Both the position numbers and the translations under genes were made by a program. A stretch of DNA of 14,165 nucleotides from Paracoccaceae bacterium. Lineage in GTDB: Bacteria > Pseudomonadota > Alphaproteobacteria > Rhodobacterales > Rhodobacteraceae. The stretch is from contig JAESRD010000361.1 in assembly GCA_016764835.1 (NCBI GenBank), positions 1 to 14,165 of the forward strand. The letters are read 5' to 3'. Every line of letters starts with the position of its first letter. Within the stretch, counting starts at the first letter, position 1. The notes below the pieces were generated by a model. That model was not told the origin of the DNA. It made no database searches and saw only the letters and a list, made by a program, of their open reading frames with translations. Shown here piece after piece: positions 8,020-14,165 of the stretch.

Positions 8020-8486
8020 TTCGAGGCAATTTCCAGCGACATTTCGACCTCACCCGAGACCACCCGTCCAGTGCGGGTAAATCCGTATTTGGTATAAAAT
8101 GGCTCGGCGCTGCCGGGTGCTTCGACAAAGGAAAGATTGAGCCGTGGCAGGCCCCATGCGCGGGCCTGTACTTCTGCCTCGACAAGGGCGGCTTTGCCAT
8201 AACCACGGCCCTGATGCGCGGCGCCGATCATTAGCCGCCAGATATAGGCGGCGTCGTGGTCATCGCCCGGCTCAGGGTCGGCATATTCGTGCGGATGCAC
8301 CATGGCGATGAGGCCGACAGGCGTGTCATCGCGCCACAGGCCCCAGACATAACCGCCCGGCTCATAGGCCTGTTGGGCCAAAGTCACCTCATTTGGGGCG
8401 ACGAACATTTGCTGCGCATTGCTTACCTTGAGTTTGAACAGCGCCTTTAAGTGGTCGCGGGTGACGGGGCGGCGCTCAAGCGGCAT
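8016..8486 (-). CDS. GNAT N-acetyltransferase (upstream copy of a tandem pair)
   Basis: This is a predicted N-acetyltransferase of 156 residues. The acetyl-CoA binding loop HQGRGYGKAA is at 91-100, and FYTKYGFTRTG at 130-140 is the C-terminal GNAT strand-helix. The segment FVAPNEVTLAQQAYEP (28-43), with IWRLMI before the loop, resembles BltD-type spermine/spermidine/diamine acetyltransferases, so a polyamine or similar small amine is possible but not shown. AGGAG precedes the ATG at 8486 at good distance. The gene starts 9 bp after the DUF1810 stop and overlaps its paralogue downstream by 4 bases, forming the third gene of an argG-led leftward array. Confidence 0.87.
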   Translation of the reverse strand: MPLERRPVTRDHLKALFKLKVSNAQQMFVAPNEVTLAQQAYEPGGYVWGLWRDDTPVGLIAMVHPHEYADPEPGDDHDAAYIWRLMIGAAHQGRGYGKAALVEAEVQARAWGLPRLNLSFVEAPGSAEPFYTKYGFTRTGRVVSGEVEMSLEIASK

Positions 8487-8495
8487 GGGGTTCTC

Positions 8496-8903
8496 CTAGC
8501 TTAGCAGGGCAATGCTGCGCGGGTCGGGGGCAAGGTAAAAGCTGTGCAGGACATCTGCGAATATAATGTCAGTTTGGCTGGTCATTGCAAATAGCGTCAT
8601 GGAGGACCGTAATTTGGCGGCATCAACCGGGCCCAAAATGGCGTCGGCTTTGGTGCCTTTATGGCTGAGCATCAGCGCGCTGGCCTGCCGCAAACGGGCG
8701 CCCAAAACGGGGTGCTGCACATAAGGTTTGGCCTCGGCAATGTCGGCTATGGCAAAATGCATAGCCGTGGGCGAGCGGCCAAGCCCGGCCAGCTGCGGGA
8801 AGATGAACCACATCCAATGGGTGCGCTTTTTGCCGGCGCGCAGCTCGGCGGTGACCGCTGCCCAAACCGGCTCTTGGGCGGTGATGAAACGCTCAAGCGG
8901 CAT
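8496..8903 (-). CDS. DUF1810 family protein
   Basis: This is a 135-residue protein of the DUF1810 family, which has no established function. Family features are clear: LERFITAQ at the start, AGKKRTHWMWFIFPQL (23-38), GLGRSPTAMHFAI (40-52), HPVLGARL (64-71), and KLRSSMTLFA (97-106). The length is about normal, so it looks intact. No signal peptide or membrane segment is visible, so it is probably cytoplasmic. It begins 27 bp after the argG stop and ends 9 bp before a GNAT gene, indicating co-transcription. Its ribosome binding site is weak, and its first 14 bases are identical to those of the following gene. Confidence 0.85.
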   Translation of the reverse strand: MPLERFITAQEPVWAAVTAELRAGKKRTHWMWFIFPQLAGLGRSPTAMHFAIADIAEAKPYVQHPVLGARLRQASALMLSHKGTKADAILGPVDAAKLRSSMTLFAMTSQTDIIFADVLHSFYLAPDPRSIALLS

Positions 8904-8930
8904 AGGTTATCGGGGCGACCATGCGCCGCC

Positions 8931-10160
<1,230 letters not shown>

Positions 10161-10285
10161 ATTAGAACTCCGTCTCGGGTTAGGAGCGGGGTAGTGTGTT
10201 TCGCAGGCCGGGGCAAGGTGGGGCGCGTTGGCGGATGCTTTGGCGCGGGCCGATAAGATTGGGCAGGGGGTTTGGAGAGCGGGCG

Positions 10286-10775
10286 ATGTCTGGTAGATTG
10301 ATCAAGCGCGCATTCTTTATGGTGTTCTCCAACTTTTTGAGCGCGTTGCGGCTGTCGCTCGTGCCGATGGCGGCTGTGCTTATCATTGCCCGGCGGTTCG
10401 AGGCGGGCCCAAGATTGCTCATCAACTTTCTGCCCATCGGGGTATGGGTCTTGGTCACATGGCTCTGGGCGCTATTTTTTCTCATGTTGCTAGTGGCCGC
10501 GATTGGCGTGCCGATGAAGCTAAAGCAAGCATGGGCTGAGACGCGCAAGGCGCAATGGATGATATTTTGGGCGCTGCTGCTTCATGGGCACGGTTTCAAA
10601 AATACTGTCGAAAATTCATGACCTGTTGGTCACCATAAACACGAGCCCGATTGTCAGTCTACACGATCAATCGCTGGTGGCGACATGGGTGTCATTGATG
10701 GTGGGTCTTAGCCTGCTGACCGCGATTTACGGGGTGGTTGCAAAATCGGCCTCTGCCATAACCGAGCCGCGTTGA
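10286..10775 (+). pseudogene. Decayed copy of the adjacent multi-pass membrane protein gene
   Basis: This stretch matches the intact gene at 10829-11572 at both ends but is broken. The first part, in one frame, has RAFFMVFSNFLSALRLSLVP, then a membrane segment and IGVPMKLKQAWAETRKAQW. These match AFFMVFTN, ALRVSIVP and IGQPMKFSQAW of the intact neighbour. About 110 central residues, including the loop WHRFVLLEEFPG, are absent. Near 10580-10620 the frame changes: the first frame ends at a TGA at about 10619-10621, while another frame continues to WVSLMVGLSLLTAIYGVVAK, which matches the intact C-terminus. So it carries both a deletion and a frameshift. The start is uncertain: ATG 10286 has a GGAG, but similarity to the neighbour begins some 12 codons earlier, so ATG 10235 is possible. 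A sequencing error could explain the frameshift but not the deletion. Confidence 0.75.
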
Positions 10776-10828
10776 CGCCGCAAATAGCGCAGGCGATAAG
10801 GGTGGGCGAGGCTTTCTGGGAGCGAATA

Positions 10829-11572
10829 ATGGCCATCTCACTATTCATGCACGCGTTTTTCATGGTGTTCACCAATATTTGGGATGCGCTGCGGGTCTCG
10901 ATCGTGCCGTTTGCTATTGCGGCGGTTATCTCGAGCGTGCTGATTTTCCAATTTGGCGACCTGTTTATTGGTATTGAGGCAGGCTCGGCCGATGATGCGC
11001 TCACGGCTATTGCCGTCGGGTTCCTGATTGGCTTCACCTTGGTGGTCTGCTCGCTTTGGGTTGCTGTGGCGTGGCACCGGTTCGTGTTGTTAGAAGAGTT
11101 TCCGGGGCTGTTGCCAGCGTTTCGCGGCCAGGAAATGCTCCGCTACTTTGGCGCCTTCTTCGTCCTCTCCATGCTTGTCGCCATCGTGTTGGGGCTCAGC
11201 ACCAGTATTTTTGGCTCCATGATGGCGGCATCGACACTGCATGCGACGGTATTGGGCATCGCGTTTTCAGTTCTGGTTCTTTGGCTCTGGGCGCGGCTCA
11301 GTGTGGTTTTGCCCGCGGCGGCTATCGGTCAGCCGATGAAATTTTCGCAGGCATGGGAGGCCACGCGAGACGCGCAATGGTCGATCTTTGGCGCGCTATT
11401 TTTGCTTCGGCTTGTCTTCAGCGTATTGTCTATATCATTCAGTTACTTGACCACATTTCATTGGGTCTGGCTGTTGCCGTATTTTGCCATTATGTGGCTG
11501 TCGGTCATGGTTGGCTTTAGCCTGCTGACAGCCATTCATGGCGTGATCGTGCAAAAACGCCCGCTGCCCTAG
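10829..11572 (+). CDS. Multi-pass membrane protein of unknown function
   Basis: This is an inner-membrane protein of 247 residues that I do not recognise by name. About six hydrophobic segments are visible, near residues 22-42, 57-80, 106-128, 140-165, 185-205 and 211-236. A conserved-looking loop, AWHRFVLLEEFPG (81-93), lies between the second and third. Similar WHRFVLLEE-containing membrane proteins are, from memory, common in Rhodobacterales, without assigned function. I chose ATG 10829 because GGGAG at 10818-10822 is well spaced. A TTG at 10772 would add 19 residues, and part of that extension (IRVGEAFWERIM) resembles the broken copy upstream, so the longer form is a real alternative. Its stop codon overlaps the stop of the convergent Nudix gene. 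Confidence 0.75.
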   Translation: MAISLFMHAFFMVFTNIWDALRVSIVPFAIAAVISSVLIFQFGDLFIGIEAGSADDALTAIAVGFLIGFTLVVCSLWVAVAWHRFVLLEEFPGLLPAFRGQEMLRYFGAFFVLSMLVAIVLGLSTSIFGSMMAASTLHATVLGIAFSVLVLWLWARLSVVLPAAAIGQPMKFSQAWEATRDAQWSIFGALFLLRLVFSVLSISFSYLTTFHWVWLLPYFAIMWLSVMVGFSLLTAIHGVIVQKRPLP

Positions 11573-11997
11573 AGCAACTGGGTGACAAACCGGTCAACCG
11601 GATTGCCTAGCAGTTCTGCGGCCTCGTTGATCCCCACCCAGACCGGGCTATGGCCCTGCTCTGACGGCGGGCCAATGCAAAGCGTCGGCCGGGCGACATA
11701 GATATGGCAGATCTTCTCGGCGTAAATCTCATATTCAGGCATGAATACAAACCGGCGAAACGCGCCCATGCGGCGGGGGTTGGCAATATGCCAGCCGGTT
11801 TCTTCAAACACTTCGCGGTGCAGCGCCTCTAGCGGGCCTTCGCCGGGGTCTATGCCGCCGCCGGGCAGCTGTAGCTCGTCGAGCGGCCTTAATTGGTGGG
11901 TTAGCAACAGGTTACCTGCCAGCGGCAGCAGCGCATAGGCACCAGGGCGGTGCTGATAGCGGGTATTTTTGTCAAAAGCTTCACCGATACGTCTCAT
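11569..11997 (-). CDS. Nudix hydrolase (MutT-like)
   Basis: This is a predicted hydrolase of nucleoside diphosphate derivatives, 142 residues. A complete Nudix box runs from Gly47 to Trp69: Gly47, five residues, Glu53, seven residues, then REVFEETGW. It is preceded by the strand QLPGGGIDPGEG. The catalytic metal-binding glutamates Glu62, Glu65 and Glu66 are all present. The box alone does not reveal the substrate. The gene is convergent with the membrane protein gene, sharing the CTAG in which both stop codons lie, and divergent from hslO, whose promoter region it shares. The ATG at 11997 has only a weak AGAG-type ribosome binding site. Confidence 0.88.
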   Translation of the reverse strand: MRRIGEAFDKNTRYQHRPGAYALLPLAGNLLLTHQLRPLDELQLPGGGIDPGEGPLEALHREVFEETGWHIANPRRMGAFRRFVFMPEYEIYAEKICHIYVARPTLCIGPPSEQGHSPVWVGINEAAELLGNPVDRFVTQLL

Positions 11998-12002
11998 CTG
12001 CT

Positions 12003-12032
12003 CTTGGACCCTTTGTTGCCGCGCCTATATGA
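12003..12032 (+). promoter_or_regulatory. Candidate RpoH (heat-shock sigma factor) promoter for hslO
   Basis: CTTG at 12003-12006, a 17-base spacer, then CCTATAT at 12024-12030 fits the alphaproteobacterial heat-shock promoter pattern as I recall it (CTTG, 17-18 bases, CYTAT-T). The expected final G is not in place. The predicted start would lie around 12037-12040, leaving a leader of about 35-40 bases before the hslO ATG at 12076. Hsp33 genes belong to the heat-shock regulon in other bacteria, which supports the call. It is an inspection-level match only. Confidence 0.5.
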
Positions 12033-12075
12033 ACCGGGTATGCCCTAACACGGCCTCAGATTTCAAGGAAACGAT

Positions 12076-13113
12076 ATGACGTTCGGCACCCGTATTGCCT
12101 GGGACGATACAGTCCTGCCATTTCAACTCGACCGTGCCGACATTCGTGGCCGGATGGCGCGGCTTGATGGCGTGCTCAACGCTGTGTTGTCGCAACATGA
12201 ATACCCGGCGCAGATCGAAGAGTTAGTGGCGCAGATGACCCTGCTCACCGCGCTGATCGGCCAGACGGTAGATCTGCGGTGGAAACTGTCGTTGCAAGTG
12301 CGCGGCAATGGGCCTGCGCGGCTGATTGCGACCGACTATTTCGCCCCGTCCAAAGCAGGCGAGCCTGCGCAAATACGCGCCTATGCCAGCTTTGACGCGG
12401 AGCGGCTGACAGATGCGCCAGCCTTTGAGCAGATCGGCAAAGGCTATTTTGCCATCCTGATCGACCAAGGCAAGGGCAATGAGCCCTATCAGGGGATCAC
12501 GCCGATTGCGGGCAAGTCGCTGTCTGATTGCGCGCAGACTTATTTTGCCCAGTCAGAGCAGCTGCCTACCCGGTTTTCGCTGACGGCTGGGCGTTCAACA
12601 CTGGCCGATGGCACATCGGGCTGGCGGGCTGGTGGGATTATGTTGCAACATATGCCAGCTGCCTCGACTGATTTCAAAGAGGCCAGTGGCGAGAGCGGCT
12701 TGACCAGTGCCGATGATATCCTCGACGAGGATCAGGGCGAGAACTGGAACCGGGTCAATATCTTGCTCGACACGGTTGAAGAGCTAGAGATGATCGGGCC
12801 GCAAGTGTCGCCGTCCAAGCTGCTGGTGCGGTTATTTCACGAAGAAAGCCCACGGGTTTATGATGCGCAATCGGTCAAGTTTGGCTGTACCTGTTCGCCT
12901 GATAAAGTGCGCCAGAGCCTGTCGATTTATTCGGCCAAGGACATAGCGCATATGACCACGGATGCGGGTATCGTCACGGCAGATTGCCAGTTTTGCGGGG
13001 CGCATTATGAGTTTGCGCCTCAGACGCTGGGCTTTGAGGCTGGCAATAATGCGACTGGCAATAATGCGACTGGCAAAAAAGAGGGTGAGGCCGGTGACAA
13101 CCCCTCCTCATAA
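12076..13113 (+). CDS. hslO: Redox-regulated chaperone Hsp33
   Basis: Hsp33 is a cytoplasmic holdase chaperone switched on by oxidation, protecting unfolded proteins under combined oxidative and heat stress. The 345-residue product has the N-terminal core (about 1-235) and the C-terminal redox switch with its four zinc-binding cysteines: Cys271 and Cys273 in FGCTCSPDK, and Cys304 and Cys307 in DCQFCGAHYEF. Other family features include RGNGPARLIATDYF (76-89) and YQGITPI (138-144). AAGGAAA precedes the ATG at 12076. It is longer than E. coli Hsp33 (about 290 residues), partly because of an acidic central insert (about 206-222) and a low-complexity tail encoded by a 15-bp repeat. Its end overlaps the start of the next Nudix gene by 20 bp. 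Confidence 0.94.
   Translation: MTFGTRIAWDDTVLPFQLDRADIRGRMARLDGVLNAVLSQHEYPAQIEELVAQMTLLTALIGQTVDLRWKLSLQVRGNGPARLIATDYFAPSKAGEPAQIRAYASFDAERLTDAPAFEQIGKGYFAILIDQGKGNEPYQGITPIAGKSLSDCAQTYFAQSEQLPTRFSLTAGRSTLADGTSGWRAGGIMLQHMPAASTDFKEASGESGLTSADDILDEDQGENWNRVNILLDTVEELEMIGPQVSPSKLLVRLFHEESPRVYDAQSVKFGCTCSPDKVRQSLSIYSAKDIAHMTTDAGIVTADCQFCGAHYEFAPQTLGFEAGNNATGNNATGKKEGEAGDNPSS
13041..13076 (+). repeat. 15-bp in-frame tandem repeat at the 3' end of hslO
   Basis: TGGCAATAATGCGAC occurs at 13041-13055 and 13056-13070, followed by a partial third unit (TGGCAA). It encodes the repeated pentapeptide of the tail, NNATGNNATGKK. The unit length is a multiple of three, so copy-number change would alter only tail length. 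It lies outside the zinc domain. Confidence 0.85.
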
Positions 13114-13720
13114 GCACCGGGTGCAGCTGCTTGCAGCGCTTAGCCATGCGGGCCAGCCTTCGTCTGACTTTGACCTGAACAAAGAGCTGGCATTGCCCGG
13201 TGGCAGCAAGCTGCGCGCCGCTGGTGTGCTGCTGGCGGTTGAGGGTGATCAGCTGATCCTGACCCGGCGGTCAGGGCAGCTGCGCCATCACCCCGGCCAA
13301 ATAGCGTTTCCCGGTGGCAAGGTAGAGCCAAGCGATGCCGGGCCAGAGGCGGCGGCGTTGCGCGAGGCACAAGAAGAAACCGGGCTAGACCCGGCCATGG
13401 TCGAGGTGCTTGGCTGCTTGCCGCCGCATGAAACCATCACCGGCTTTCAGGTCACGCCCGTTATCGGGCTGGTGCATGGCCGGTTTGAGGCCCGCCCCGA
13501 TAGTGGCGAGGTCGAAGAGGTGTTTCGCGTGCCTTTGGCGCATCTGACCAACCCCGATAATTTTCGCATTGAAGGCCGGATTTGGGAGGGCACGAAGCGT
13601 TACTTTTACACCGTGCCCTACGGGCCATATTACATCTGGGGTGCTACGGCGCGTATTTTGCGCGCGCTGGCGGGCCGGGTACAAGACGGGCGGGTCCAAG
13701 ACGGCCAGGTCCAGCCATGA
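13094..13720 (+). CDS. Nudix hydrolase, probable CoA pyrophosphatase
   Basis: This is a predicted hydrolase that cleaves CoA or its derivatives to 3',5'-ADP and phosphopantetheine. The 208-residue product carries the CoA-type signature upstream of the Nudix box: LTRRSGQLRHHPGQIAFPGG (56-75). It then has KVEPSDAGPEAAAL and the REAQEETGL core (90-98), the usual spacing of this subfamily. ETITGFQVTPVIG (113-125) is also typical. I placed the start at GTG 13094, with GAGGG at 13081-13085; a GTG at 13085 is the alternative. The frame is open further upstream but there it only shadows hslO. The gene overlaps hslO by 20 bp and cca by 4 bp (ATGA), so translation of the three is probably coupled. Its last 15 residues are encoded by a 15-bp repeat. 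Confidence 0.88.
   Translation: MTTPPHKHRVQLLAALSHAGQPSSDFDLNKELALPGGSKLRAAGVLLAVEGDQLILTRRSGQLRHHPGQIAFPGGKVEPSDAGPEAAALREAQEETGLDPAMVEVLGCLPPHETITGFQVTPVIGLVHGRFEARPDSGEVEEVFRVPLAHLTNPDNFRIEGRIWEGTKRYFYTVPYGPYYIWGATARILRALAGRVQDGRVQDGQVQP
13676..13715 (+). repeat. 15-bp in-frame tandem repeat at the 3' end of the CoA-type Nudix gene
   Basis: CGGGTACAAGACGGG (13676-13690) is followed by CGGGTCCAAGACGGC (13691-13705), two mismatches apart, and a partial unit CAGGTCCAG. It encodes GRVQDGRVQDGQVQP, the end of the protein. The repeat runs up to the cca start codon at 13717. Confidence 0.8.
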
Positions 13721-14142
13721 CCCGGATCACCGCTGACTGGCTGCAATCGGCGCCGTCGCAAAAGGTGACGGGCATGTTGGTGGGCGCTGGGCATCAGGCG
13801 TGGTTTGTCGGCGGGTGCGTGCGCAATGCGCTGATGGGCGTGCCGGTAAATGACCTCGATATTTCGACCGATGCTTTGCCGGAGCGGGTGATGGCCCTTG
13901 CCGGTGCCGCCGGGCTACACGCCGTGCCAACCGGCATTGAGCATGGCACAGTCACGGTCATTGCCGATGGCGAACCCTATGAGATCACCACGTTTCGGCG
14001 TGATGTGGCAACCGATGGCCGCCGTGCCGTGGTCGTCTTTGCCAAGACCATGCTTGAGGACGCGGCGCGGCGCGATTTTACCATGAATGCACTTTATGCA
14101 GGCCGACTTTTATCTTTTAAAAAATTAACTTCAAAACAATAA
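13717..14142 (+). pseudogene. cca: CCA tRNA nucleotidyltransferase, 5' part only, cut off by AT-rich sequence
   Basis: The intact enzyme adds or repairs the CCA end of tRNAs. The first 128 residues are clearly the class II nucleotidyltransferase head: FVGGCVRNALMG (30-41), the metal-binding DLD (46-48), PTGIEHGTVTV (71-81), YEITTFRRD (88-96) and ARRDFTMNALYA (117-128). After Ala128 (codon 14098-14100) similarity stops. The reading frame runs 13 unrelated residues (GRLLSFKKLTSKQ) to TAA at 14140-14142, in sequence far richer in A and T. Family members are normally close to 400 residues, so about two thirds, including the ATP-selecting and tRNA-binding domains, is missing. The start overlaps the Nudix stop (ATGA). 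It may be a real disruption, or an assembly join near the window end; an essential gene makes the latter quite possible. Confidence 0.8.
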
Positions 14143-14165
14143 AGGAATTGTATTTTTGTAACAAA
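14101..14165. other. AT-rich segment of different composition replacing the rest of cca
   Basis: From about 14101 to the window end the base composition drops sharply in G+C compared with everything to the left. No protein family is recognisable. ACAAT at 14136-14140 and ATTGT at 14147-14151 can pair and are followed by five T residues (14153-14157), a weak terminator-like pattern. The origin could be the end of an insertion sequence or other transferred DNA, or a chimeric contig end. The stretch is too short to decide. Confidence 0.55.

Noticed and set aside
12962..13093. Long upstream extension of the CoA-type Nudix protein
   Set aside because: It is an arginine- and leucine-rich shadow of the hslO 3' end. 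The Nudix family start fits the GTG at 13094.

Overview
The window looks like ordinary chromosome from an alphaproteobacterium, most likely a marine Rhodobacterales (Roseobacter-type) species. The reasons are the moderately high GC, a betI-betB-betA choline cluster divergent from a choX-type binding protein, a 751-residue malic enzyme fused to a phosphotransacetylase-like domain, and an Hsp33 / CoA-type Nudix / CCA-transferase gene string. This assignment is inferred from protein resemblance and gene order, not from a marker gene.

Left part (1-4536): choline uptake and conversion to glycine betaine. A truncated choX (periplasmic choline-binding protein, leftward) faces betI (TetR repressor), betB (betaine aldehyde dehydrogenase) and betA (choline dehydrogenase), all rightward. 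The choX-betI gap holds a perfect 10-bp palindrome inside a wider partial dyad, a good candidate for a shared BetI operator. The matching permease and ATPase genes (choW, choV) would be expected beyond the left edge.

Middle (4614-7549): maeB (malic enzyme with a phosphotransacetylase-like C-terminus), then a 233-bp gap with an 18-bp perfect inverted repeat bracketed by 12-bp direct repeats and two more small hairpins, then a secreted class I cytochrome c.

Leftward block (10160-7558): argG, a DUF1810 gene, and two tandem GNAT acetyltransferases that overlap by ATGA, in a tight operon-like array. Next, rightward, comes a tandem pair of multi-pass membrane protein genes. The first is a broken copy (large central deletion plus frameshift) and the second is intact. 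A leftward Nudix gene converges on the intact copy.

Right part (12003-14165): a candidate heat-shock (RpoH-type) promoter, hslO (Hsp33), a CoA-pyrophosphatase-like Nudix gene and cca. The last three overlap or abut. cca stops making sense after about 128 residues, where the DNA turns abruptly AT-rich up to the window edge. This means an insertion, a rearrangement or an assembly join.

I found no CRISPR array, phage, toxin-antitoxin or defence genes, tRNA or rRNA, and no convincing wholly new system. The points most worth a second look are the cca junction, the decayed membrane-protein duplicate, the palindrome-with-direct-repeats after maeB, the candidate RpoH promoter and the tandem acetyltransferases.
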